From: an uncultured Saprospiraceae bacterium
GTDB lineage: Bacteria > Bacteroidota > Bacteroidia > Chitinophagales > Saprospiraceae
Direction: 5' to 3'
Length of the DNA stretch: 38,563 bases
NCBI GenBank assembly: GCA_937921595.1
Contig: CAKZTD010000019.1
Location: 1 to 38,563, forward strand
Shown: positions 25,453 to 34,012 of the stretch, piece by piece
Position numbering within the stretch: position 1 is the first letter of the stretch
Layout: each line of letters starts with the position of its first letter
Notes under the pieces: model-generated
Seen by the model: only the letters and a program-made list of their open reading frames with translations
What the model was told of the DNA's origin: nothing
The model's database searches: none
Translations under genes and position numbers: made by a program

Positions 25453-26439
25453 TTAAGCATTTTTCAATAAAATTTTATTTCCAGTAGGATCATATAACCA
25501 ATAGCCTTCTTCTTTTTCTTCGTAACTAGAAACATTGTTTAGCGCTTGAAGCATCTTTGATTTGTCTTTATAATTTATTTGGAAATATCTCATTCCTGCA
25601 CTATCTTTTGGAGCTAGTGGTTTGTTTTGACCATGCCATGAATTCATAACTATGCGGTGTGTGTAAGAGCCCCCGGCACCTAAATCTGCGAACATATATT
25701 GTGGAAGATAGTTGGATTCAACAAAACCCATTTTTTTATAAAAGGCATTGGAGTTCTGGACGCTATTAGCATACAAATGAACATGGCCTAGATAAGTGTC
25801 ACTAGAGATGATATTATGTACATTTGTATCTTTTAATGCTTTCATTACTTCGTTTAGATCCAAGCGATCTGAAGCAGAACGAATAACTCCATCTGTACCT
25901 TCCATTTTCAGCCCCCCGGTGGTAATTAATCTTTTAAATCTTTCTGGTGTTTCCAATGTAAATTCTACATTGATTCCATCTGGATCATCTAGATAGATTG
26001 ACTTCGACATGGTATGGTCAACAGGAGAGTAAGGATATTTATGGACGTTCAATCGGTTTATCATGCTGGCAAACTCTGCAGCATTGGGTGCATGAATAGC
26101 AAAATGATAAAGCCCACTATATCCTTTTTTATATTTGGTTCTTGCGGTTTGATGCAAGACTACTAGTGTCTTGTTTTCTGTTCCAAATTCAGCGATGTTT
26201 TGGGTAGCACTTCTCTTTTTCATACCTACAACTTTCGTCCAGAACAATGCGGATTTTTCAAGGTTTGTGATGTTCAAGTGAATGGCACCATAACTGGCAA
26301 ATTCATTTGAATTATTATCTGTATTGTTATGTGACAAAGCATTTACTATATTAGAGAATCCATCCATTGATATTAAAGTTGATGCTGTTATTAAAGTTGC
26401 TCCTCCTAAAAGGCTTTTTAAAAATATTTTACGTTTCAT
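25453..26439 (-). CDS. exported two-domain VOC (catechol dioxygenase/glyoxalase-like) protein
   Basis: A 328-residue protein with two tandem VOC domains: the first from YGAIHLNITNLEKSALFWTK to PDGINVEFTLETPE, the second from LGHVHLYANSVQNSNAFYKK to a degenerate GNKILLKNA end. The arrangement resembles the CatE-like 2,3-dioxygenase group. The N-terminus (KRKIFLKSLLGGATLITAST) looks like a Tat signal with Lys-Arg in place of the twin Arg, so export in folded, metal-loaded form is possible. It is the third gene after the metallophosphoesterase and ferredoxin genes, 57 nt downstream of the ferredoxin. The substrate is unknown. Confidence 0.86.
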   Translation of the reverse strand: MKRKIFLKSLLGGATLITASTLISMDGFSNIVNALSHNNTDNNSNEFASYGAIHLNITNLEKSALFWTKVVGMKKRSATQNIAEFGTENKTLVVLHQTARTKYKKGYSGLYHFAIHAPNAAEFASMINRLNVHKYPYSPVDHTMSKSIYLDDPDGINVEFTLETPERFKRLITTGGLKMEGTDGVIRSASDRLDLNEVMKALKDTNVHNIISSDTYLGHVHLYANSVQNSNAFYKKMGFVESNYLPQYMFADLGAGGSYTHRIVMNSWHGQNKPLAPKDSAGMRYFQINYKDKSKMLQALNNVSSYEEKEEGYWLYDPTGNKILLKNA

Positions 26440-26496
26440 ATTTTATAATTTAGGATCATATAGATTTTTTTAAAGCCAAGATTATGGAAGTAAAAT

Positions 26497-26799
26497 CTAA
26501 GATACCATCTTTGTTAATTTAATAGCATTTTCAGGACAGGCTTGTATACATAAGCCACAAGCATGACATAAAGAAGGTGCGGTCAGATAAGCTTTATTTT
26601 TAAAAAAGAACGTTTTGATTTTTCCTTTCAAATTCAAATTAGCCTTGTCTTCTTTCTCAATCGGATGCATTTCAAAAACATCATAAGGACAAATAGCGAC
26701 ACAGTCTTCTTTCGCTCCGCAATTATTAAAATTTACTAAGGGCAATAGTTTCCCTCCCTCATCATCACAATTACTTTTAAATTGTTTTTTATTGGCCAT
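26497..26799 (-). CDS. small ferredoxin with one canonical and one atypical Fe-S motif
   Basis: A 100-residue protein with eight cysteines (11, 27, 33, 37, 78, 81, 84, 88). The C-terminal motif CHACGLCIQACP (78-88) is a canonical CxxCxxCxxxCP. The N-terminal one is C27-x5-C33-x3-C37-P (CGAKEDCVAICP): the second cysteine is replaced by Lys30. In the known bicluster fold this pattern fits a [3Fe-4S] plus [4Fe-4S] (7Fe-type) ferredoxin, though C11 might be an extra ligand. About 35 residues separate the motifs, more than in minimal ferredoxins. The gene starts 2 nt after the metallophosphoesterase stop, so the two are translationally linked. Confidence 0.92.
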   Translation of the reverse strand: MANKKQFKSNCDDEGGKLLPLVNFNNCGAKEDCVAICPYDVFEMHPIEKEDKANLNLKGKIKTFFFKNKAYLTAPSLCHACGLCIQACPENAIKLTKMVS

Positions 26800-26801
26800 G
26801 A

Positions 26802-28034
26802 TTACTTAGTTTTTAAAGTGAAAACTGTTATCTCTGGAGCAATACCGATTCTTCCAGCAAAAGCCATAAAACCAAAACCTCTATTTACATAAAGATATTG
26901 ATTAAGCTCTTGATATAAACCTGCCCAATATTTATAAAAGTATTGAATTGGACTCCATTTTATTCCTAATGATTCAATACCCATTTGCGCTCCATGTGTG
27001 TGTCCCGATAAAGTTAGATGAATATGTTTCGAATGTTTTAGAACGACTTCTTCCCAATGTGTCGGGTCATGCGACATTAAGATGGAAAATTCATCATCGT
27101 CACAATTTTCAATAGCTTTATCTAAATCTCCTTCCTTGATAAAACTATTTCCCCAGTTTTCAACACCCAATAATCGAATGAATGCATTGTCTTTTTTAAT
27201 TTTTTTATTAGCATTGTTAAGCATTTGAAATCCAGCGTCCTCCTGATATTGTTGAATAGCTATAAAGTTTTTTTTCTTGGATGTTTCGTCTGGAAATATA
27301 CCGTCGTCTTCTGAATAATCATGATTCCCCAAAACAGAATATTTTCCGAATGGAGCGTGGAGCTTTTTTAGTAAATCAATATAGGGGAGTATCTCCTCTG
27401 CTAAATCATTTACCAAATCTCCTGTAAAAAGAATAAGGTCTGCTTGTTGAGCTTGGATCAAATCAAAACCTCGTTTTACATCTTCATAAGAATCAAAACC
27501 ACCGGAGTGCAAATCTGAAAACTGAACAATTTTAAAACCATCAAAACCTTTTGGTAAATCTGAAAATGTTAGCGTTTGTTCAAATACTTTGAAATTATAT
27601 TTTCCTTTAGTTATTCCATAAAGAAAAGAAGCGAAGGGTAGGGAACTCAAGACCAAACCTGTGGTTTTAAAAAAACGTCTTCTACTATTGGTATTAATAT
27701 TATTTTCAGAAGCATTGCTTTTCTTTTCGCCAATCCATTTAAAAAATAAAACCAAGTCATCTCCTATGAAAAATAAACCTAAAATAAGTTCGCAAATAAT
27801 AACTGACATCATTAGAGCAATTACCAAATTTTGACCAGTACTAAATCCAATTAATCCTTTTGGAAATGTATTAACAGAAGTAATGACGCCTACTATTAAA
27901 GTGCTTATCGAAAAAAGAGTATACCATAGCTGGCATGTTTTAGAAGCCGTTGCTTGGAAAACACCTCTGGATATATAGCCTTTAAAAGCTAGGACAAATA
28001 AAAGAACGAAAACAAAGAAAAACCAAAACTTCAT
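26802..28034 (-). CDS. membrane-anchored metallophosphoesterase (YkuE/YaeI type)
   Basis: A 410-residue protein: four hydrophobic helices (about 1-95), a basic linker with a Tat-like SRRRFFKTTGLVLSSLPFAS, then a calcineurin-like phosphoesterase domain. All metal motifs are present: QFSDLHSGGFD (DxH), LFTGDLVND (GDxxxD), VLGNHDYS (GNHD), LMSHDPTHW and SGHTHGAQMG (GHxH). Relatives of the YkuE/YaeI kind hydrolyse phosphodiesters such as UDP-diacylglucosamine or act on lipid pyrophosphates; the true substrate here is unknown. It is the first gene of a probable operon with the ferredoxin and two-domain VOC genes. A TTAAG-N4-CTTAA dyad lies 143 nt upstream of the start. Confidence 0.92.
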   Translation of the reverse strand: MKFWFFFVFVLLFVLAFKGYISRGVFQATASKTCQLWYTLFSISTLIVGVITSVNTFPKGLIGFSTGQNLVIALMMSVIICELILGLFFIGDDLVLFFKWIGEKKSNASENNINTNSRRRFFKTTGLVLSSLPFASFLYGITKGKYNFKVFEQTLTFSDLPKGFDGFKIVQFSDLHSGGFDSYEDVKRGFDLIQAQQADLILFTGDLVNDLAEEILPYIDLLKKLHAPFGKYSVLGNHDYSEDDGIFPDETSKKKNFIAIQQYQEDAGFQMLNNANKKIKKDNAFIRLLGVENWGNSFIKEGDLDKAIENCDDDEFSILMSHDPTHWEEVVLKHSKHIHLTLSGHTHGAQMGIESLGIKWSPIQYFYKYWAGLYQELNQYLYVNRGFGFMAFAGRIGIAPEITVFTLKTK

Positions 28035-28176
28035 AGTGTTATTTTAAAAGCCATTTAGCACTGTTCATCAATAAACGTAGGTCTATTCAAATTTTTAAAC
28101 AGGCTCTCCATTTCTTCTTTTCTAATTCAATTTAAAAGTGATGATGTAAAATTGGGCAATAAAATGCTATGAAAAA

Positions 28177-28190
28177 TTAAGATAGCTTAA
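28177..28190 (-). promoter_or_regulatory. TTAAG-N4-CTTAA dyad, second copy
   Basis: TTAAGATAGCTTAA is a 5-4-5 inverted repeat, the layout of FNR-type sites (TTGAT-N4-ATCAA). It lies in a 27-nt block (28171-28197) that matches 35958-35984 with one mismatch. The block adjoins a decayed duplicate of the crp-like gene. It is upstream of the metallophosphoesterase operon, on whose strand it would act. Confidence 0.5.
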
Positions 28191-28191
28191 G

Positions 28192-28290
28192 AAATGAAGT
28201 TTTTGTATTTTTTATCTTTGGTCTCTCAAGTGTTTTGGAGTGCGACTGTTGTAGGAAGTGATTAGTTTTAGATTGCGTTTTATTGGGCAG
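28192..28290 (-). pseudogene. remnant of a Crp/Fnr-type regulator gene (decayed paralogue of 35994-36515)
   Basis: Minus-strand translation of this stretch gives KRNLKLITSYNSRTPKHLRD, then QR, a stop, and KIQK. The intact regulator ends RLPLKLIASYIGITPEYLSD then LRRKIAKQK, so helix-turn-helix and C-terminus align residue by residue with an internal stop. At the DNA level 28220-28271 matches 36023-36074 at 39 of 52 positions without a gap. Upstream of about 28290 the similarity is lost. The rest of the 28035-28453 gap shows no gene. Confidence 0.8.
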
Positions 28291-28453
28291 AGTATTTCCT
28301 TGGGGATTATGAGGTCGGAGTAAACTTACCAGTGTTTAGTGTGAGTGACGAAATCGACTTAAGAATTCTAGGTGAGTTTAGAAAAACCAATTGATTTTTG
28401 AAGAAATAGATGTTTTAAAAGAGACGACAATTAAAGCAAAATAGAAATATAAT

Positions 28454-29050
28454 ATGGATAAATTGAAATCCTTCCTGACAGGAAAATATATACTTTGGTT
28501 AATTCTGGCTTTTCCTGGGGTGATGTTATCTAAGGATTATTTAGTGGGTAAAGTTACTTACGATATGATCATGCATATTACTGGTGAATTTGCAGGTCGT
28601 TTTTTAGTCATTAGTCTAATTGCAACTCCTATAGCATTGATGTTTCCTAAAACAAGAATTGCTAAATGGTTAATCAGGAACCGTCGGTTTTTTGGAGTAG
28701 CTGCATTTGCATACACCTTGTTGCACACTATTTTTTATATTTTGGAATATTCTTTAGCTCAGTTAGTCGATGAGTTTTTAGAGGTTGCTATTCTAACAGG
28801 TTGGATTGCATTTTTTATTTTTATTCCATTGGCAATAACCAGTACTGATGCCGCTGTAAAAAGAATGGGGCCTGCATGGAAAAAATTACAACGTTGGGTT
28901 TATCTTGCAGGAATAATGGCGTTTGTGCATTGGGCATTGTTGGGTTTGCAAGGAGATCACGCTAGTATGGGGGGAGCATTGTTCCATTTTGCTCCAGTGA
29001 TGTTACTTCAGATATATAGAGTTTGGAAACAGCGGTTTTCTACAAAATAA
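28454..29050 (+). CDS. ferric-reductase-like transmembrane heme protein (MsrQ/YedZ type)
   Basis: A 198-residue protein with about six membrane helices. It matches the ferric reductase-like transmembrane domain that holds b-type heme: candidate axial histidines are in MIMHITGEFAGRFLV, TLLHTIFYILEY and MAFVHWALLG. The segment AWKKLQRWVYLAGIMAFVH is typical of MsrQ/YedZ, which passes quinol electrons to the periplasmic MsrP. No msrP gene lies next to it here, so the partner is unknown; a flavinylated or thiol-based partner is conceivable. The start is ATG at 28454. It is transcribed away from the metallophosphoesterase operon across a 419-nt gap. Confidence 0.88.
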   Translation: MDKLKSFLTGKYILWLILAFPGVMLSKDYLVGKVTYDMIMHITGEFAGRFLVISLIATPIALMFPKTRIAKWLIRNRRFFGVAAFAYTLLHTIFYILEYSLAQLVDEFLEVAILTGWIAFFIFIPLAITSTDAAVKRMGPAWKKLQRWVYLAGIMAFVHWALLGLQGDHASMGGALFHFAPVMLLQIYRVWKQRFSTK

Positions 29051-29258
29051 AATTATGACCGATAAAGTCAGTAGTTTTGTAACTAGATTTATTTTAAGAG
29101 GAAGCGTCAGATTTACTGCATGAACTGAATTTGAACAGATCATTATTGAAACAAAATATTTTGATGTAAATGAAAAATCATTATAGTGTTTTGAAGAACA
29201 TTAAGTTGTTTTCGTTAATATTACTTATTCTTTTTTAATTAAAAATAAAACTAGATAG

Positions 29259-31190
29259 ATGAATAAATTATGTTTTTTCTTCTTGCTAATATTTTTAGCG
29301 TCAAGCTGTGAAAATACTACTACAGAAAATGAAAAAATGACTCTGCCAAGCGACCTTACTCAAAAGTCAAAAGTGTTCCTCGAAAAAGATGGACAAACAT
29401 TTAGAGACTTAAATGAAAATGGAAAACTAGATGTCTATGAAGATACTGATCAGTCCATTGATGCAAGAATAGATGACTTGTTGAGTCAAATGAATCTGGA
29501 GGAAAAAGCAGGAATGATGTTTATTAACGGGGCACCTGTAAGTGAAAATGGAGAGCCTGCTGAAAAAAAAGGAATTAATGGTCCAAGTGCAATGTTACCA
29601 CCAGTAGTTGAAAACATGGACAAGTTAAAAATGACTCATTTTAATATCTGGGACATTCCTGCTGATCCAGCTGTTTTTGCTAAATGGCATAATAAAGTCC
29701 AGCAGTTAGCGGAAAAAACAAGATTGGGTATTCCGATCACCATTGCCTCTGATCCTCGTCATCATCTTGGACAAAATGTTATCGGTATGGCTGCTACAGG
29801 TTTTAGCCAGTTTTGTGAAATGCCCGGTTTTGCAGCAATGGATGATGAAAAATTGGTTCGTGATTTTGCGGATATTGTTCGCCAAGAATACTTAGCGATT
29901 GGAATCAGAGAAGCATTACATCCTCAGATTGACTTAGCGACTGAACCACGTTGGCCGAGGATTAGTGGAAATTTTAGTGAAGATGCTGAACTGACTGCTC
30001 GATTAGTAAAACCCTATATCGAAGGTCTTCAAGGTGAAAACCTTAGCAATGGTGTTGCTTGTATGACCAAACACTTTCCTGGTGGTGGTCCTCAAAAAGA
30101 AGGTTTAGATCCACATTTTTCTATTCAAAAAGGACAGATCTATCCAGGTGATAATTTTGACTATCATCTTATACCTTTCGAAGCTGCTTTTGAAGCGAAC
30201 ACATCTGCAATCATGCCTTACTATGGCATTCCAACTGACCAGACGGACGAGAATGTTGCGATGGCTTATAACAAGACGATTATTACGAGCCTATTAAGGG
30301 AGAAATATAAATACGATGGAGTGGTTTGTACAGATTGGGGATTGATTACAGATTTACCGATGGGACCAGATGTGGTATGGAAAGCAAGGGCTTGGGGCGT
30401 TGAAGATTTGAGTGAAAAGGAACGAGCTTTAAAAATAGTAAATGCAGGTTGTGATCAGTTTGGAGGAGAGACTCGACCGGAGCTAATCATCCAATTAGTA
30501 AAAGAAGGAAAACTTACAGAAGAGAGAATTGATGTTTCTATAAAAAGATTATTGCGACAGAAATTTCAACTGGGTTTATTTGATAATCCTTTTGTGGATG
30601 AATCAAAAGTAGCCGAAATTTTAAGCAATAAAGAATCTAAAACATTAGGCGAACGAACTCAGAAAGAGTCGATGACACTTTTGAAAAATGATAAAACTTT
30701 GCCACTTTCAAAAAATAAATGGAAAGTATATATCGAAAATATAGACAGTGCGATTGTCGCCAACTACGCTACGGTGGTTGCAAAACCTGAAGCCGCAGAC
30801 TTTGCGATTATCAGAATCAATACACCTTGGTATCCTGCTGATTCTAAAGTTCCATTTGCAAAAGGATTTCATCATGGAGATTTAGATTTTAAAGGAGCTG
30901 AAAAAACAAGGATTTTAAAATTATTGAAAACAGTTCCAACAATAGTTGACCTCTATTTGGACAGACCTGCTGTGGTTCCTGAAATTGCTCAAGCTGCGAA
31001 AGCTTTAATTGCGGATTACGGAGCAAGCGATCAGTCTGTTTGTGAAGTACTTTTTGGAAATGCATCGCCTAAAGGGAAATTACCTTTTGAATTGCCATCT
31101 TCTATGGAAGCGGTTAAAAATCAAAAAACGGATGTCCCTTATGATAGTGAGAATCCATTGTATAAATTTGGATTTGGTTTGAGTTATTAG
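29259..31190 (+). CDS. glycoside hydrolase family 3 lipoprotein
   Basis: A 643-residue protein with lipobox FLASSC (Cys17), so anchored to a membrane. An EF-hand-like loop (RDLNENGKLDVYED) precedes the catalytic TIM barrel, which starts LLSQMNLEEKAGMMF. The barrel shows FPGGGPQKEGLDPHF (substrate-binding KHFPGGG-type motif) and the predicted nucleophile Asp359 in GVVCTDWGLITD. The second domain begins ESMTLLKNDKTLPLSK and ends YKFGFGLSY, the usual GH3 end. It most resembles beta-glucosidase/xylosidase-type exo-glycosidases acting on plant or algal oligosaccharides; specificity is inferred only broadly. No SusC/D pair or other CAZyme is adjacent. A hairpin terminator follows. Confidence 0.93.
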   Translation: MNKLCFFFLLIFLASSCENTTTENEKMTLPSDLTQKSKVFLEKDGQTFRDLNENGKLDVYEDTDQSIDARIDDLLSQMNLEEKAGMMFINGAPVSENGEPAEKKGINGPSAMLPPVVENMDKLKMTHFNIWDIPADPAVFAKWHNKVQQLAEKTRLGIPITIASDPRHHLGQNVIGMAATGFSQFCEMPGFAAMDDEKLVRDFADIVRQEYLAIGIREALHPQIDLATEPRWPRISGNFSEDAELTARLVKPYIEGLQGENLSNGVACMTKHFPGGGPQKEGLDPHFSIQKGQIYPGDNFDYHLIPFEAAFEANTSAIMPYYGIPTDQTDENVAMAYNKTIITSLLREKYKYDGVVCTDWGLITDLPMGPDVVWKARAWGVEDLSEKERALKIVNAGCDQFGGETRPELIIQLVKEGKLTEERIDVSIKRLLRQKFQLGLFDNPFVDESKVAEILSNKESKTLGERTQKESMTLLKNDKTLPLSKNKWKVYIENIDSAIVANYATVVAKPEAADFAIIRINTPWYPADSKVPFAKGFHHGDLDFKGAEKTRILKLLKTVPTIVDLYLDRPAVVPEIAQAAKALIADYGASDQSVCEVLFGNASPKGKLPFELPSSMEAVKNQKTDVPYDSENPLYKFGFGLSY

Positions 31191-31219
31191 ATTGTAGTTA
31201 CATTTTTTGATAACAATAA

Positions 31220-31262
31220 AAAAGACCGAATTTTTGGTTAAACCCAAGGTTCGGTCTTTTCT
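31220..31262 (+). terminator. terminator after the GH3 gene
   Basis: An 11-bp outer stem (AAAAGACCGAA at 31220-31230 with TTCGGTCTTTT at 31250-31260) encloses a 19-nt interior that can itself pair (TTGGTT with AACCCAA). The ends supply A- and T-runs, so it can act on both strands. It lies 30 nt after the stop. The rest of 31263-31462 holds nothing I recognise. Confidence 0.87.
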
Positions 31263-31462
31263 TTTCTAGAATGAAATAGTTAGCGTTTTGTCAATGATCA
31301 CTCGAAAGTTTTTATTCTTTAATTTTTACCACCAACAGGCCCATAACCCAGAACTACAACGGTAGGACGGGCATGGGACTTAAAGCGGAGGTTTGTTTTT
31401 TATGATTTAAGAATGAAAGATTGTTTGTTTTAATCTATCATTTCTAGCCTATTCTATTTTTA

Positions 31463-32785
31463 TCAGTCCTTTATAAACTTAACTCCTAGGGTAATAATAC
31501 TGGAGCTGAACGTAGTGTTTCTGTCATATTGATAGAATTTTAAATCAACACTTTTTAGTCCCCATTTGCCAATATGAGCCTTGGTGAAAATGTCAGTATA
31601 AGAAATTCCAAATCCAAACTGATTTGCAGAATATTCAGATAGATCATAATCTGAAGTATAAAATTCATCAGTTGATAATGCTGTTTTATATGGCTTAAAA
31701 TACTCAGCAGCAGTTTGATTATAAAAACGGTAAGAAGGGTATAATGTAAACTTTCTAGTAATTTTAATCGGCACTTCAATACTTGCGGTATGTGAAGTAA
31801 TATCCCAGTCATCAGAATAATACCGGTAATAAGTTCTCAATGAAACCACTTCATTTAAATACCAATTTAGTCTACCACCAATAGCCACTTTAATTCTACT
31901 ATCAGGCAATCGTTCAATCGCATCTGCTAATTGAAAATTATCAATAAAAGAATCTGCTACATCGCTAAAATATACTCTTTGAAAAGGGGTAGATAATAGG
32001 CCTTGTTGTTGGACAAAATCTAAGGATAAAGAACCTTGAACGTTTTTATGTAGAATTTGAGAAAACCCTAATCCTAAAGAATAAGAATTTCGTCCCTTGT
32101 CATCAAATGCACTAAAAATAGGGGAGTAGTTCGTATTCCCTGAAATGGTATTATTTACAAATAAACTATTATCCAATCCATTTTCTCCTTCTCCGAATGG
32201 TCTTAATTCGAATGGATAAATAGTAGTCCAGGTATCAAAAAATGCATTAGCATTTATGCTGAATTCCGTGTTTTTTTCATTGAATAATTTTGTAAAAGAA
32301 CCACCAAGTCCAGTAGACAAATAGTCATACTCATTAGAGATTGAAACATTCGCTGACCAAATAGTATTGCGATCATCAGAACTATGGCTATAACCTCCAG
32401 TAAGGTTTATCCACAGATCACCGCTAGAGGCACCAGATGATGCTTGGAAAGCGTCTGCCGGACCATCATCAAATGGATCTACATTGCTGGATGATGCAGA
32501 AGAGTAAGCAGATATTCCCGCGTCTATCGTCAGAACATCATCATCATTAAGCGGAATTGATATGATATAGGTTGCGGTGAAATCAGTTAACTCTTCAGTT
32601 CCTAAACCACCACTGACAGCAGCGTTTTCGCCATCTTGACTATAGTAACTTGATAAGATATCGACTTCAGTACTTTCTAGTACTCGTTTTTTATAAACTT
32701 GGGTACTATCTTGAGTTTGTTGAGCAATACTTACAAATGATGTAAGAAAGAAACTAATTAAAAATATATATTTTAAGGTATTCAT
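31463..32785 (-). CDS. DUF3570 outer-membrane barrel-like protein
   Basis: A 440-residue exported protein: signal peptide (to SIAQQ), then about 400 residues of alternating, aromatic-rich strands ending in FSSSIITLGVKFIKD, as in outer-membrane beta-barrels. The sequence fits DUF3570, a family of unknown function that I recall next to ApbE and DUF4266 genes. A serine-rich stretch DAFQASSGASSGD at 111-123 contains SGAS, partly like the S/T-G-A-T/S core of ApbE flavinylation sites, but the usual Asp spacing is not met. It is the last gene of the thioredoxin-ApbE-DUF4266-DUF3570 unit, 36 nt after DUF4266. Confidence 0.87.
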   Translation of the reverse strand: MNTLKYIFLISFFLTSFVSIAQQTQDSTQVYKKRVLESTEVDILSSYYSQDGENAAVSGGLGTEELTDFTATYIISIPLNDDDVLTIDAGISAYSSASSSNVDPFDDGPADAFQASSGASSGDLWINLTGGYSHSSDDRNTIWSANVSISNEYDYLSTGLGGSFTKLFNEKNTEFSINANAFFDTWTTIYPFELRPFGEGENGLDNSLFVNNTISGNTNYSPIFSAFDDKGRNSYSLGLGFSQILHKNVQGSLSLDFVQQQGLLSTPFQRVYFSDVADSFIDNFQLADAIERLPDSRIKVAIGGRLNWYLNEVVSLRTYYRYYSDDWDITSHTASIEVPIKITRKFTLYPSYRFYNQTAAEYFKPYKTALSTDEFYTSDYDLSEYSANQFGFGISYTDIFTKAHIGKWGLKSVDLKFYQYDRNTTFSSSIITLGVKFIKD

Positions 32786-32821
32786 AATTTGTAGCTAAGT
32801 AAATAGACTTTTTTATTAAAA

Positions 32822-33034
32822 TTAATTACAGCCGCAGCCTCCTCCTGTTTTTCCTCCGTTTGCACCAACTGCAGCTTCTCGATAAGAATGCATAGTGCTT
32901 ACATTGCGATTAAATTTCTTTTCAGAAAGTGCCATGTCAGGATCGTTAATGTTTACTTTTTCATATTCTTTTACGACAACACAACTACTAAAAAAACATG
33001 TTGTAACTAACAATGCTAAAAATATTTTTTTCAT
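32822..33034 (-). CDS. DUF4266 small lipoprotein
   Basis: A 70-residue precursor with a lipobox (FFSSC, Cys18), giving a mature lipoprotein of about 53 residues. The core YEKVNINDPDMALSEKKFNR and the Gly/Cys-rich end GGKTGGGCGCN mark DUF4266. The CGC tail could bind a metal ion or form a thiol pair with the thioredoxin encoded upstream (inference). The start ATG overlaps the ApbE stop (ATGA at 33031-33034), so the two are translationally coupled. It always seems to travel with DUF3570, from memory of the family. Confidence 0.92.
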   Translation of the reverse strand: MKKIFLALLVTTCFFSSCVVVKEYEKVNINDPDMALSEKKFNRNVSTMHSYREAAVGANGGKTGGGCGCN

Positions 33035-34011
33035 AATTTGTCTATTTCAATGTTTTTAGATTTTATGATATTTCCTTTGTCATCTATGATGATGCATTCT
33101 ATTTTGGGTAACTGATTAATGCGATCTAATCCAGCCTCTTTACCCATAACAAAAACAGAAGTGGCCAATGCATCTGCCAATTCTGCCTTGGGCGCAAAAA
33201 CGGTAACGCTAATAATACCACTAGAAGGATAGCCTGTTCGAGGGTCAATTATATGTGTGAATCGCTTGCCATTAAAGTCAACGTATTTTTCGTAGTTACC
33301 AGAAGTTACAACTGCACTGTTGCTTATTGGTAATATTGCAAAAGCTTGATTTTTATTTAGTGGATTGGTAATGGCGACTTTCCATTCGCTACCATTAGGT
33401 TGTTTTCCCCAAGTGTTCATATCGCCTGAAGCATTGATGATACCAGACGTAACCCCTTTTGAAATCAGCAGATCTTTTGCCATATCTGCTGCATAACCTT
33501 TTCCAATAGCGCCAAAACCAATTTTCATTCCTTTGGTTTTTAGGAAGACCGTACTATTACTTTTGTCTAAGGATATATTTTTATAACCCACCTTGCTTAT
33601 TGAAATTCTAATTTCTTCTTCGGAAGGCATTTTTGTCATGCTACCATCAAATTTCCAAATTCTATCCATAGAAGCATAGCTGATGTCAAAAGCACCATCA
33701 GTCAATTTTGAAATTCCAATTGCCCGTTCAATAAGATCAAAAAGTTCTGCATCAACTTTAACCGGTTTAATACCAGCGTTTTTATTTATTTCGGAAGTTT
33801 GAGAATTTTTATCCCATGACGAAATTAATTTTTCTATTCTTTCAATTTCTCCTATTGCGATTTCAATATGCTCGTTTGAAGTAATAGTATCTTCCGCAAC
33901 AACTGTTATATCAAAACGACTACCCATTAATTTGACTGTACGTTTGTATGGCTGTTGAGCAGAACAAGCATTTATAAAAAGGATGAGTACGATGGTAAAT
34001 AGCTGTTTCAT
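33031..34011 (-). CDS. apbE: FAD:protein FMN transferase (ApbE family), lipoprotein
   Basis: A 326-residue enzyme with a lipobox (FINAC, Cys16). ApbE moves FMN from FAD onto Ser/Thr of exported redox proteins outside the cytoplasm. Family motifs are clear: VKLMGSRFDITV near the N-terminus, GFGAIGKGYAADMAKDLL, SGIINASGDMNTWG, and the Mg-binding THIIDPRTGYPSS. Length is normal. The gene starts 1 nt after the thioredoxin stop and overlaps DUF4266 by 4 nt. No classical FMN-binding-domain substrate is encoded nearby, so the target may be DUF3570 in the same unit or a distant protein. Confidence 0.95.
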   Translation of the reverse strand: MKQLFTIVLILFINACSAQQPYKRTVKLMGSRFDITVVAEDTITSNEHIEIAIGEIERIEKLISSWDKNSQTSEINKNAGIKPVKVDAELFDLIERAIGISKLTDGAFDISYASMDRIWKFDGSMTKMPSEEEIRISISKVGYKNISLDKSNSTVFLKTKGMKIGFGAIGKGYAADMAKDLLISKGVTSGIINASGDMNTWGKQPNGSEWKVAITNPLNKNQAFAILPISNSAVVTSGNYEKYVDFNGKRFTHIIDPRTGYPSSGIISVTVFAPKAELADALATSVFVMGKEAGLDRINQLPKIECIIIDDKGNIIKSKNIEIDKL

Positions 34012-34012
34012 A

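Noticed and set aside
28454-29050. Assigning msrQ as the definite gene name
   Set aside because: The fold fits, but the expected msrP partner is not present in the window, so only the broader family is supported.
32822-33034. DUF4266 product as a ribosomally made modified-peptide precursor because of its GGGCGCN tail
   Set aside because: It has a lipoprotein signal, matches a known lipoprotein family and no peptide-modifying enzyme or transporter is encoded nearby.
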